Origin: Mixophyes australis
Taxonomy: Eukaryota; Chordata; Amphibia; Anura; Limnodynastidae
DNA: 64,000 nt
Direction of reading: 5' to 3'
Assembly (NCBI GenBank): GCA_036250195.1
Contig: JAVHZZ010000003.1
Coordinates: forward strand, 90,478,918 to 90,542,917
Of the stretch, positions 43,351 through 55,040 are shown one piece after another. A program made the position numbers and the translations under genes. The notes under the pieces were generated by a model that searched no databases, was not told the origin of the DNA, and saw only the letters and a list, made by a program, of their open reading frames with translations. Each line of letters opens with the position of its first letter. The stretch's first letter is position 1.

Positions 43351-43720
43351 TATACACACGAAGGGTTAATGGCTGAAATCTGTACAGCAGCAGGCAGGAT
43401 GAAGCAGCAAACAAACAGCAACAGTGATAAGCTGGATCCAGGAACTAGGAAAGTGTTGCACTGGCAATTAGCTGAGCGTAGGAGGTGAATTTTATAGTCT
43501 GCAGAGGGAGCTAACTGGTGGAGGAAGTCAGGTGCTCAGAATAAGCAGGATGTAGCAAAATGTCGCACCTAAGATGGCAGCCTCCAGTACAGCAGACAGA
43601 AGTAACGCTTTGTCCCAGGATTTAGAATGCTGTATTCTGACAGGACGGACATGCATGGCGACGTAAACAGGTCTCAGACCCAGAATCATGACAGGAGGTA
43701 GGTGTATGGGGGATGGGGTA
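43351..43720. mobile_element. LTR-retroelement-like non-coding region, part 2
   Basis: Begins with the ATCTGTACAGCAGCAGGCAG motif shared with 42577 and continues with AAGATGGCAGCCTCC and GACGGACATGCATGGCGACG before AATCATGACAGG. Probably the other half of the 41.99-42.79 kb block or a second copy. Confidence 0.35.
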
Positions 43721-43869
43721 AAAATAACAAACTTGGAGGCCTGTAGCTAATCATGACTTTGTCCGAAGAAACAATAGGATAAAATCCCATCATGTCCTCA
43801 CTAAAAGTAACAAACAGCAAAGCCTAGGGTTACCGTGGGTAGAGATTGGGCATATACTTTCCAATAGTA

Positions 43870-44100
43870 ATAATTAAGCATCCTTCCCCCTAACCACCCT
43901 GACATTAAATACTGTTTACTTTTATTAAATAAGCCTCCTTATCCCAAACCAGACATATTGCCCTAACCAACCCTGACATTAAATTCATAACATTCACTTT
44001 TAATAAACCAACTGATTTCACCCCTGTCCAGCCCTGACATTAAATAAATAGCATTCCCATTTAATACAAAGGCCTATTCCCCCCCAACCCCACAGTCAAA
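43870..44100. repeat. Minisatellite, ~60-bp units
   Basis: About four diverged units containing CCCTGACATTAAAT, AGCATTCACTTTTAATAAA and a C-rich spacer. The same family as 38580-38730. Confidence 0.7.
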
Positions 44101-44189
44101 TTAATAGATTACAAATTTCTACATGTCATCGCCTTTTTGAATATAGTATATATTTTTTTTATACTATACAATACTATAACCATTAATTA

Positions 44190-44510
44190 AAATACGTGTA
44201 CATTTTTTTACATGAAATACATAAATCAGGATGTGTACTGGCAATAAAATATATTTTTATAGTTTCTCTTACAAACACATGTTCTGACATGCATACTTGT
44301 CAGTCATCACTTTAATCTGCCCCGTAGCTAGTGCTATTGCAAGTGATACAGCTATAAAACATGTATCTAAGAGATACCCAGAGGTTGAATTTGACAAATG
44401 TGCATCATCCTCGGCATGCCCTTACTGTACATTGCCTATGTCTGTTTGCCCCTTTCCTCTCTATTCCGCTATTGTACTGTATAAGGATAATTAAATTTTT
44501 CAGCCTTACT
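44190..44510 (+). mobile_element. 0.7-kb non-autonomous family, copy A (partial)
   Basis: ACAAACACATGTTCTGACATGCAT, CATCACTTTAATCTGC and GGCATGCCCTTACTGTACATTG match copies B and C in the same order and orientation. Left part lost or unrecognisable. Confidence 0.75.
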
Positions 44511-44954
44511 TGTCAATTTTTCTAAATTGCCCTATGAAAGTAAAGACAATACATGAGTTGTTTCTGTGCAGTGAGATTCATGTAATAATCTAGGACATTG
44601 ATTTGGGATGTAAGTAGAACCTGTACAGATTATGGCTATTTTCTTACCATTTCCAATTACTGGTAAATATAAATGGTTTATTTGGTGCAGTAACTATTTT
44701 CTAGTTTATGTATATTTCTGCTTTTTTTATTTACTGATATACATACATATATATGTGATTCCCATTAAAAATGATCACAATGTACTTTCACAGCATCTGT
44801 TTTAATTGCTAAACCTATCCACCAAGTGCTTGAAGTCTGTTTGATGAGCACCAATGTCTAACTAGGTCATCAGCCTCTCATTAAAATGGGCAGTTTATAA
44901 ACTATTAACATAAGAGAATTTGAAGAACAGCTCTATAAGGTCACAAGACTTTGA
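44511..44954. other. No recognised content
   Basis: AT-rich sequence, nothing recognised. Confidence 0.4.
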
Positions 44955-45169
44955 GGGGCATATTCAATTAGGGTTCCGGTCCGCAGGAAAGCGCGTTACC
45001 GCGGAAAGTGCGCGTTATTGCCGGTATTATGGTACCGCAATAACGCGGATTTTCGTTCGCAACCCTATGGGCTGCGAACGAAAATCCACGTAATTGCGGT
45101 AACGTGGATTAAGTTTCGCGGCTGTTCCGGTGCGATCCCGCGGACCGGAAAGCTAATTGAATATGCCCC
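44955..45169. mobile_element. MITE, GGGGCATATTCAATTAG ends (copy 3), CpG-rich
   Basis: Perfect terminal repeats GGGGCATATTCAATTAG and the complement of CTAATTGAATATGCCCC. The triplet TGA flanks both sides (44952-44954 and 45170-45172), a probable target duplication. The interior is a hairpin: GGATTTTCGTTCGCAACCC against GGGCTGCGAACGAAAATCC, with many CpGs. Distinctly younger-looking than the copies at 1.7 and 12.9 kb. Confidence 0.85.
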
Positions 45170-45439
45170 TGAATGTTTTAGTTTGTTAAATCTTTTAACG
45201 AGCCTGCGCAATGCAAGATAGAAAAGTGTCCCTGACGTTCAAATTAGGTTTTAGTCAGTTAAGTCAGTATGGAGTCCCACTATTTAAATATCTCTTCTCT
45301 TTCACTGATGGACTTTTCAAACAAATCCTATTTTCCCCAAATTTATTTTCCTATTAATTTAATCATTTCCATCAGTTTGATCAACCCAGGAAATTTCATA
45401 AAAAAATACAGGACCTTACTAATCTTCCAATGCAAAGTG

Positions 45440-46160
45440 AATGCAACCTACAGTTAAAAAATAACGTACGTAATTTGCACGCACGTACACCCATATTTAA
45501 ATACAAGTGGATCTCAAGAAACATTTCCATTTGAATCTGGGTAAAGTACACTTTGGCTATATGTTACTTGCCGTATGTAGACAGAAAGAACACAGTGTAG
45601 GTTAGGCACATGCACATGTACAATATAAAGTTCCATCGGAATGCATGCAAAAATGAAAAAAAAATTAGGAAATTAATTTACAACTCTTAATACTATAATT
45701 ATTATTACAAATATATGTTTAACATTTCCTGTGTCATTTACTTTTTAACATAAAAAAACACAATGTTCTTAATGCGTACTATACAAAAATCATAAAATGC
45801 ACTTTTATAGTTACTTGAAAATACATGTTCTGGCATGCGTAAGTGTAATCATCAGTTGGCACTTATAGCGGCACTATAGCTGGTGCAAGTGATACGACTG
45901 AAAAACATTTACCTTGGATATAACCTGAATGTGAATCGGTCACGTGTGTGCGCGCTCGGCCTCGGTATGCCCTTACTGTACATTGCTACATTGCCTGTGT
46001 TAGTCCCCCCCCGCCCTTCACACTACGTTGTGCCCTTCAAGTCGCGGGCAGCCGGACGAGTCACTTGTGTGGACACAAATTGCATGTAATTGCATTCACT
46101 GGATCTGCCACAGATCAATTTCACACAAAATGGTCTTGCGTTTGAAGATAATTCAGGCCC
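45440..46160 (+). mobile_element. 0.7-kb non-autonomous family, copy B
   Basis: Shares ACACTTTGGCTATATGTTACTTGCC with copy D and CATGTTCTGGCATGCGTAAGTGTAATCATCA, GCTGGTGCAAGTGAT and GGTATGCCCTTACTGTACATTG with copies A and C (20-base cores: CATGTTCTGGCATGCGTAAG). Right end AATTCAGGCCC at 46160. The left end is eroded. Confidence 0.8.
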
Positions 46161-47094
46161 ACGGTGTCTTAGTGAAAGAAACTGCAGCAAATAATTGCAT
46201 ATGGAGAAAATAGAGAAGTTACCCTGCCTTATTTTCTACTCTTTCTGGCATCAACCTGACTATATCTGACTATTTCACTACTTGAACACACTTTAACACC
46301 TTCAGTCAACAGGGGGACCTATTTTGGTCTGGGTAGTTACCTTTGCAATCACTTCACTAAAGACTAGCATGTCCTTTTACTGATTGGTAGAACAAAAAAA
46401 TAAACTAACCACTGCATGACTGCATTCCTGTTTGCCTCACTATTACTATCAGTAGAACAATTAATTCCCTCTTATCAAGCTTATAAATTTTAAATATTGT
46501 TGGGTCCCTCAAGGAGATGATGAGGAATAATATAAACACACCCTCTCAAGTAGAGAATTCATATAGTTATTCTAGCATGGAGAGCACTCATTAAAAGTAA
46601 GTGTGTATGTTAAGCTCTCTGACAGAATTGGGCATTATTGTTTATTTGCCTGCAAGCACCCACCACAAATTATCATATTAATAGGTTTAACAATTATTTA
46701 AAAATTTAATTATATTAGCCAGCCAATGATTATTCTAGTCTATGACCGCACTTTAAATGGACAACACCATACCATACAAGGGCAATACATATAAGGCTAC
46801 AACCTGAACTAGGGATGCATCATCCTTTACTGTGAAATGTTCACAAATGGCCAGAGAAACAGAGATCTCATCATGAAAAGATACATTAGGGGAAAGAAAA
46901 TACTCCAAAGACCTAAAAAGGTAATAAAAGAAAATCCACAAATTCTCTCAAATTTGGGGTGATTGGTTTATTTACAATTGCCCCTCTGGTCCAATCCACT
47001 GCCTGACCAGAATATCTCTTCCTATGAACAGGGTTGATTAGGCCAAATTATTTTCTATTTGTTTAAATCATTATTAGGTAGGATAATAAATGAT
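46161..47094. other. No firm content; possible LINE-like trace at 46950-47030
   Basis: A short forward frame at about 46965-47010 reads YLQLPLWSNPLP, reminiscent of L1/Tx1 ORF2, and a probable LINE 3' UTR follows. Too short to claim. Confidence 0.3.
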
Positions 47095-47425
47095 TCACCA
47101 GTATAGCTGCCCGCTGGTCATCGGGGGTTCCAGGTTTGGTCTCATCATCCCCTCTCCACTTTCCCTCCTTTCTTTCCTCTCTCCCCTTAACTATTACATA
47201 CACCTATATACTATTGTATGACTCTTTCAGGCTGTTTATCTGCTCTTGGTTGGAATCATATGTCCAATATGCATTTGCTCCATTTAAGAATGGTGTAATT
47301 TCCTTATGTAACTATCATTTGTGTTTGCCCACTTGTGTTCATGTAAAATATTTCTGTATTGCATACCAGACATTCTAAATAATGTTGTTGTTTTTTTTGT
47401 TGTTTTTTTTAAAAAAGGTAATAAA
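47095..47425 (+). mobile_element. Possible L1/Tx1-like 3' UTR with A-rich tail
   Basis: Pyrimidine-rich start (CCCTCCTTTCTTTCCTCTCT) followed by AT-rich sequence and an A-rich/T-rich end with AATAAAAAAC near 47420, like that at 49.5-49.8 kb. Confidence 0.4.
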
Positions 47426-48487
47426 AAACTTACTAACATGGAGAATGACTCTTATGCTTTTTTCCCCCTAAAGAATATAGCTACTCGCATCTGTTAATGT
47501 TTTAATTTGTTATTGTCAGTTAACTCTAGAATTATTTACAGTTTGCTTCTATTACATTTTAAATGTTCTAATTTATGAATCCAAAATCTAATTCTTAGTC
47601 TTATTTTATGTGTTCATCTCATTGGAGTAAACCATTTTAAATATTTGAAATATTGAAATAATATATTCCTTTCTATGGAGTCTTTTACTGTATTGGAGGA
47701 TCTACCCTACTCTTGACCAGGTGTAAAAACAACAAATCTAATGGTAAGTATTAGAGAATTATGTTGCAACAAACACACAAAAAACGATATAGTTTTAAAG
47801 ATGTGTATTAACTTTTAAAGATCAAAACATTTAAAATACATGACAATTTTTAACACACACCTTTCAAAATAAGATGTGTGTCTAGAAAAACCTGTAGAAA
47901 TTCTCTATAAAGATTTAACCATGTATGTGAGTGGTTTTGCAAATGTAGTTGTGTATGGGTATTACATGTGCTTTTGCGTATGTAACTATGGGTGTGTGTT
48001 TATGAAAAAGAAGGGGAGTGATGAGCTACACATTCTTAATGAGTATGTTGGTTGGTGTCTTTTTCAACAGCTTTTCCCAAGGTGTTTTGTTCTTTTTCTA
48101 TGACTTCCTCTGCACTTTCTTTGTCATTTGCGTGTGACTTGAGGCACATCATACATGGGTTGCTCTTATCTGTTTACCTGTGAGGTTTATTTTTCAAAAA
48201 GATGGGAGGAAGGGACCCCAAACAAGTGTCTTATCTAGGGCCTCATTCGGTCTTAATCTGGCTTTGTGTGGATGAATAGTAATTAAGCCCTGTTACTTTT
48301 CTAATTTAACTTGTTATTTACCCTGTGTTAGTTAACATGCATTTTTTACACTAAAAATGTTTATGCTAGATGCAATGGGGCTCATGTAGATATGCACACA
48401 TTTACTCCCTGAATGAATGCAGAAAATAGAACAGGCATGGAAAAGCGTATTTGCGGCATATATTCAATCAGATGTGCATATGTCCCA
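47426..48487. other. No recognised content
   Basis: AT-rich. A GGGCCTCATTCGGTC at 48238 resembles the outer motif of the 0.7-kb family but no matching partner was found. Confidence 0.35.
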
Positions 48488-48628
48488 TAGATTGTAAGCT
48501 TGCGAGCAGGGCCCTCCTACCTCTGTATGTATGTATTATCTAGTATTGTTGTATTACTGTTTGTTTCCAATTGTAAAGCGCTACGGAATTTGCTGTCGCT
48601 TTATAACTAAATGTTAATGATGATGACA
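48488..48628 (+). mobile_element. L2/CR1-type LINE 3' end, second copy
   Basis: GATTGTAAGCTTGCGAGCAGGGC, GTATGTATGTATTATC, TTGTAAAGCGCTACGGAATT and the final TGATGATGA match the module at 32100-32254. A short 3'-only fragment. Confidence 0.85.
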
Positions 48629-49029
48629 TTGCCAGGTGTAAGTCAGGAATAACAAAGGTGTGTACTATGACAGTGTAGAAATAGTGTACAGAAAGCATAG
48701 AGATGGGGCTTGACAGTGTTCACATTTCCCAATTTCTACACAATACAAGAATTTAATGAAGTGTCATATACACAACAGAGAATATTGTCTTGGCAGTGTT
48801 ATTAATAAAGTGTCATGTTCCAAATAAAATTAAATTAAATTGAAATACAAAATCCATTTAAAAAAAAAATAAAAAAAAATTAAAACATTTGTTGTTTTCC
48901 CCTTTAAAAATCAAATGGCAATCTTCTTTCCTGCCATAGTGCAAATAGAAATACCAATAAAGTAATGCGAATAGATGGCCGCAGCTTCAAGTAATATAGC
49001 AGACACACTATAAGTTAGAGGGGTGAGTC
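48629..49029. other. No recognised content
   Basis: AT-rich with an A-run near 48862-48880. Confidence 0.4.
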
Positions 49030-49290
49030 CACAATGAGTCAATCAGAAGCAGCTGGCTAGTGCCGCTAATCGTCATGATCACCATTAATAATGGCAACAG
49101 CCCTCCACCACCCAGAAGAGATGTGCTTCCTGACAGCTGTTACCGAGCAGCTTCTTAGTGCTGTGATTTATCTTTTCCCTGCATATCCATTTTGACAGAT
49201 GCAGTTTACATTCTTGATTTGTAAATGTCATCAGAAATATCCATTAAAACTAGCTTTTCACTTGTACATGTAATCCCCCAGGCATGAATA
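49030..49290. other. Candidate conserved non-coding element
   Basis: Balanced, complex sequence without transposon hallmarks, containing CTGACAGCTGTTACC (an E-box CAGCTG next to a TGACAG motif), GTGATTTATC and CATCCATTTTGACAG-like clusters of homeodomain/TALE-type sites. It reads like developmental enhancer sequence. No alignment was available, so this is a hypothesis. Confidence 0.3.
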
Positions 49291-49344
49291 CTAAAGCATT
49301 CGCTGGACCACTAAAAACATAAGATTCTGTATGACCTCGCAATG

Positions 49345-49785
49345 CTGGGTACCCAGCCTAACTTTTCTGACTTGCAATCGCAGCTTTAACATTCAAATAT
49401 CAGTATCTCCAATTATACATTTCTACCATTCCAAAAAATTAGGAGCTCATCACAACACCAGGACCACATTAGAATATTTGTATTTTTTCTACTACACAGC
49501 TAAAAAAACTCAACTCAACTTGATCTAAATCCTTGTGTATTTTATGCTTTCGCAGCTGTCTCCCTATTCCCACTACCACAACCCCTTTTCCCCTTTTCGT
49601 GACTTCTTCCACTCATCACTCATTTCCAAACCCCTCCATAATATAGTTGAGCCTATATTAGTATATAAGATAATGTTTAATATTAGCATTGTAAGCAACC
49701 CAAAGTTGGAAAACTATATCAATGTACTATGTTATGTATGCTAAAAACTTTTACAGCTCAATAAAAGTTTCAATAAAAAAACGTA
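49345..49785 (+). mobile_element. L1/Tx1-like LINE 3' UTR with poly(A) signal
   Basis: Ends with CTCAATAAAAGTTTCAATAAAAAAAC at about 49757-49782 (AATAAA and A-run). A pyrimidine-rich segment (CCTATTCCCACTACCACAACC) lies 200 bases upstream. No ORF2 sequence is readable, so the class is inferred from the tail. Confidence 0.45.
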
Positions 49786-50816
49786 TTGACAGCTCTACAT
49801 CTTTATCCACAGGGCACAGAGGAAGCATGGTTAGACTTCATTAATTCTCAAGGTGGTATAAATACAGAATTATGGCGCAGTAAGCTCAGAACTGGCAAAC
49901 TGCACATCAGACCCTTTCAGCATATCAAACAGCCAAAGAGACACATTTAAAATTTGTTATAAAAAACGATCTAGGCACACTGTCAAATATAATTTACAGT
50001 ATCATAAAACACAGCACACTATACACATTGACACTTACTTTATAAAGCATAAAACCCATACTAAAACACTGCTGGTTGGCTTCTAACATTTTATCCATGG
50101 ATACCTATACACTGAGAGACAGTTTGGAAAAGGGAATAGTGGATTTAAACCCAAAAAAGTACTGCTGAGGGGAATTTATCAAATTTTCATAAAATATACA
50201 ATTGGTGAGTGTACACCAGAATTTTCAACACACAGTTCTCTGAGTGGTAACAATAGTGGCCATAAATACAGTATTATGACATCACAACTATCAAACTGCC
50301 CGATGAGAAGAATACATTGTTGGTAAGGAGCACTGCGCTCCAACTCCAGAATCCCGGTGGCCTAGTGGAACAGAAAGTGGGGCAACGAAGCGACCGCTCA
50401 CATGATGCTTCTGTGCATGCGTGACCGGGAGTTTCGTCCCTTCTGTGTTTTATGTGAAAGAAAAAGCAGCAATAGTAGCTGCATATGTTTCAATAAACAG
50501 AGGCATTAATAAACCACATAGCCTGAATATGTAAGGCAAATCCTGCTGCAGCCATAAACGCTGTGAGTATCTGCATTACTGTTACAAGTTCTTAAATAAA
50601 CAAACGATTTGGTTAAGTTTAAACGTGTGTGGACAGAAATCCCTCTCCAACACTGCTGACACCTTGCAGACACCAAAGGTTCTACCAATATACTTCACAC
50701 CAACATATGTTAAAATAAAACCACAGTCAAAATCACAGTCATGTGTTAGGGTTCAATACTGGGGTTCTCCTCATTTTTCATGGAAAGTTCAGCACCACTA
50801 ACTAGCTGCTCACCAA
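49786..50816. other. No recognised content
   Basis: AT-rich, with a small GC-rich patch at about 50340-50440 that I cannot classify. Confidence 0.4.
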
Positions 50817-51528
50817 GAGCCTGATTCATTAAGGCACACTTAAATTGTAATTTTTCTTTAGATGCACATAATTCTGACTTATACACATCTCTATTTAACA
50901 AGGAGTGGATATGAAGATATGTATCTTGTTGAAGGTGGATCTACATATGCTTTGCTCTGACAGACAATACACTGCAGGATACGTACAAAGCATATGTGTA
51001 ATATAAAGTGCCAGCAGAACGCACAGAAAAAAAATATCCAATTAATGTCAACTGTTAATAATAAAGTAATTAATGAAAAAGCATTACAAAAAAGTTTTCT
51101 TTTTAATTCCACCTCCCACAAAATACATTTATTAGTATGTTATTAAAGTCTTCTGCACATAAAATGCATTTTTACAGTTGCTGCTGATTGCAAACACATG
51201 TTCTAGCATGCATATGTGACCATCATCACTATCACTCGGCTCTTACACGTGCTCTGTAGCTGGTGCCAGTCATATGACAGAAAAACACCTAATGCTTGAA
51301 TCAGGCATTGCTGTGTGCGCTCAAGCTTAGCACACCCTTGTACATTGACCACCTACGTACACCCAGTCCCCTCACTGTTCTGCCAATGAAATTGTAGGCT
51401 GTTGTAAGAGTCCTGTGAGCATGAAGATGATTTGTATGTTCTTGCGTTCACTGACGTATGGTCCGGTTCTGGGCAGTACGCAAAATACTGCTCGTATCGG
51501 CATATACTTTCTTAATGAATCAGGCCCC
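50817..51528 (+). mobile_element. 0.7-kb non-autonomous family, copy C (best preserved)
   Basis: Ends GAGCCTGATTCATTAAGG and the complement of CTTAATGAATCAGGCCCC are inverted repeats of ~16 bases. Interior blocks shared with A, B and D include AACACATGTTCTAGCATGCA and CTTACACGTGCTCTGTAGCT. No reading frame. Terminal motif suggests a hAT-like non-autonomous element; an 8-bp duplication is not evident. Confidence 0.85.
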
Positions 51529-53117
51529 GTGTCTCCCAGTGAGTTTAGTACCAGAGTTTGAATTTATAAATGCAAAGTGCATTGAGAGACCTGGGTCAAT
51601 TTCCTCTTGGCTTAATATGGACTTCCATTAATTTTAGAAAAAAACCTGCAGGCCTTATTATAACATCTCAGTGTACTTGACATCTTCAGTGTGGAAGCTT
51701 TAACTTCTACATTGCAGAACACAGGATTTATTTACAGGGATGTCGCAAGACAACTTTGCAAGTTTTTCACAGTAAATTGTTCTTATCTCTTATTACAGAG
51801 GGATGCACCACATTTACAGACTGTCCTTCAAATATTTCTGGCTGGTTTCTGATATTACTACTTTATATTTATGAGACAAATCAAAACCACAATGTGACAA
51901 TTTTATGACAATTCCAGAAAAATCCTTAAGACACTGTGAACCTTGTCATGCAAAACACTTATTGCTATTTGCACCAAATAAATTATAGGTTGACAGTTTA
52001 TGGATATTTTTTTAAAAAAAATCCTTTACAACCGCACCATGTTATTTATTTAAAGTGATCTAAGACACAAACAACCAAAATGTTTGGTTGAATGCAGTGT
52101 TTAAATAATTTGGTGCCTTTGAACTTGTTAAAAAAGTACCTGGGCACTGTGGTGGCATAAGGAACTGTCTCTGACAGCTCTTTTCCAGCATTCATGGATT
52201 GGGTTTCTGCAAGCTATTCTAAACGGCTGATGGACTAGTAAACAGCACCTGGCACTCTGATCAGTTAAAAGCTATGTAATGCCTATTTTGTACACTGGCC
52301 TCCACAGACAATCACTTGCGTACAACTGCCCAGTGCAATGAGCCAATTAAAACTTCCGGCACTGTAAAATAAAAGTCTATTTGGCTTGACTCTGAGTGAC
52401 TGATGATGTTTACTGTATAAAATGCACCCTATTAATAGAATAAAGCACTAAGCATTTTCTTGCATGCTTTCATGCACTATGGAAATACGTACAATACAGG
52501 AAAATTGACGGTCTTTAGAGGTATTTTCTAATCACCCTTCATGCATTGCTCATAGTGTTAATACCTGAAAATAAATTCTATAAATAAGACTCTTTGATCC
52601 ATGAGCTTTTAATGCGTTTCGTAACATTTGGAAGGCGTAAGACAGGATAGGTGTGAATGAGCCCTTAATGGAAGCAGCAGCCAGTGAATACTGTATCAGA
52701 TTCTAATCACCATGGGTTCAAACTACAAAACTATAAAACAACAACAATATATATATAGCATAATTTGAAAAGTGCAGCAATGTGTAAATGTAGATTGGCA
52801 CAACAGTAGTATTGATAGAAAAACTTGTTTGTATTTGAAGTGCATAATAGACAACTATTTTAAGTTCCTCTACTCATTTGTTTTCTACACAGGATTTCTG
52901 CAGTGCAGGTACATGACCTTTCATGGCAGCTATAACTTTTCATTTAGACCTGTCATTCTACTCCCAAGCTCTTAACAGCTTTTGACTTCTCTCCTCTACT
53001 TGAAAGTGAGTTCTACTGGGACTATAAAAAATACAGGAAACATATTACACATTTTTATACTCCAGAGTTATTTGTTTTCTTTAAAGGATGAGATAAATAG
53101 ACTGACAGACAGTTAGT

Positions 53118-53122
<5 letters not shown>
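51529..53122. other. Mostly unique-looking sequence, nothing recognised
   Basis: AT-rich and non-repetitive as far as I can see. 52170-52460 is complex, without transposon hallmarks, and could be ordinary unique or conserved non-coding DNA. Confidence 0.35.
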
Positions 53123-53158
<36 letters not shown>

Positions 53159-53160
53159 GA
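53123..53160. repeat. (ATAG)n microsatellite
   Basis: About nine GATA/ATAG units. Confidence 0.95.
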
Positions 53161-53879
53161 TATGATATGAAAAAATATTCTGTGTACAGCACTGCATCAT
53201 ATGTAGGTGCTATATAAATAATTGTTAATAAATAAATATAATGATAGAGTTTGTGTGTTTATTCCAAAATTGTAGTCATGAAAATCGCTCCAAAGCCACA
53301 ATATTGTGTCACTGAATTAGTCCTCACTGACAATCCAAGCACAGGTCTGGGCTACCATTTTCTCTTTAAGAGAAACAAAATTATTACTCTGACTGAATCA
53401 CTTAGAAATAACTTATTGTATAAATATATTTTAATTATTAGCACAGTGCACCAATTTATATAATTGTAAATGTACTGATTTTTTGATACTGTGTATTAGA
53501 AATGTACTTATTTCTGAGATACCGATTTCTGAGACAGTATGTCATGTTTGGGTTTTGTAACTTTTCTACAGGAAATCCCAAGTAAACATATGTGTGGAGG
53601 GGATGTGTTTTTGAAACTGTTTGGAGATTGGTATTCTCATGTTAATTAGACTTTTTTTTATCAATGAGTGACCAAAACGTATGCTGAGCCTGGAAGCACA
53701 GGAGAGGTAATTAGACTTACTAGTAGACTTGCTATATGTGTAAGACTCAGGATGCAATTGACCACAGATTAATATGAATTTTGCAAGTTGAATTGTGTTG
53801 AAGGAAAAATTAGCAAACATGCTATATCCTGATGGTAAACATTCAATGTAAAATCTCAGACTTTGTGGTGCTGATAGCA
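53161..53879. other. No recognised content
   Basis: AT-rich, nothing supported. Confidence 0.4.
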
Positions 53880-55040
53880 GCACTGTAAAAAGGTGTTAAA
53901 CCCCTCTAGTATGATTTATGTACAGGCTGCATGAAGCACCTGGATTGGCCAGAGAAGCAGGAGGCTGGATTAAGTCCTGCCAACGTATCTGTGTAAATCT
54001 GTATACAAAGGGGACTGTTTGACAATGTAATGTAGCATCATACTATTAGTAACTTCTGGAAACATCGCTAGTACCACCACAGACTGGTGTTCTTATTAGG
54101 ACTACATGAGCTAATAAAACATCACTGCTTCAAGATCCTGCTTTGACGACTACTTACCTGTGCTGTAATTCCTGTGGCCTACAGTTTAGACCCAAACTAA
54201 TCCGTTATCCAGTTATTCTGAGGTTAAAACACTGCGTCCAGTAACTGCCTGCTACCTGCAGCTCTGGCATTATGTGCTGCAAAGGCTTCTATGTCTCCAC
54301 CACCTCTTCTGGCTTGTATGTCCATTGCCAAAACCACTAAGGTCAATGTTAGAAAGGAAAACCAGCTTAAGCCACCAAGAAAGCACATGGAAAAGCTAAC
54401 AAATGTTGATAATGACCCCTAGTCAACACAGGACATTTTCATGACTACAACTGCCGAGAGACAGTTTAGCACAGAAGTTGACAGCCATGCGATGGGCTAG
54501 TCATGTTGGTAATATTCACCTCTACTGAAGGAACCCTCCAGAACTGGATTCAGGTCATCCGCTGAATGTCTGTTCTATTCCCAATTAAAGTACCTGTGCC
54601 CCTGATATCACAATTTCTCCCATCGTGCACCACTCAGGCTGCTTAGCTATATGAATCGCAGAGAATCAGAGACACTTTAAACATTGGACAGGAAGATGAA
54701 AGACATGAAAGACTTGTTAACTACCTGGACCAACAGCAGTGTAAATATTGTGGAAGTTGTTGACAGAAAGTACTTTCCTCAGTTAACCAAGAGATTCACA
54801 CATATGCTTTACCAGCTGAAGTTCACAATATTCCATATTCACCTTAAATGGGGCACAGAAAGTGATTAACCTCTGCTCCACATAGATCAAGGACCCATCA
54901 TCACTGAGCTTCCAGAGCATCACAGTAATCATCCAGGAACTAGTTCTGATAACATACTGGACCACACTGACCTGCAGACAGAACTGATCACCTTGCTGTG
55001 GGGGCCCAAATGCATTACATACCACTTTATATCTTGGTTT
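53880..55040 (+). mobile_element. Possible LTR and decayed leader/coding region
   Basis: About 53930-54190 has a TATA-like TCTGTATACAAAGG, then GAGCTAATAAAACATC (AATAAA) and a GC-richer block, in the order of an LTR. Downstream, short frames such as LDRKMKDMKDLLTTWTN (54684 onwards) look coding-like but match no family I can name. Confidence 0.3.

Noticed and set aside
50340..50440. tRNA gene suggested by GGTGGCCTAGTGG
   Set aside because: An A-box-like phrase only; no cloverleaf, B box or acceptor stem could be formed by eye.
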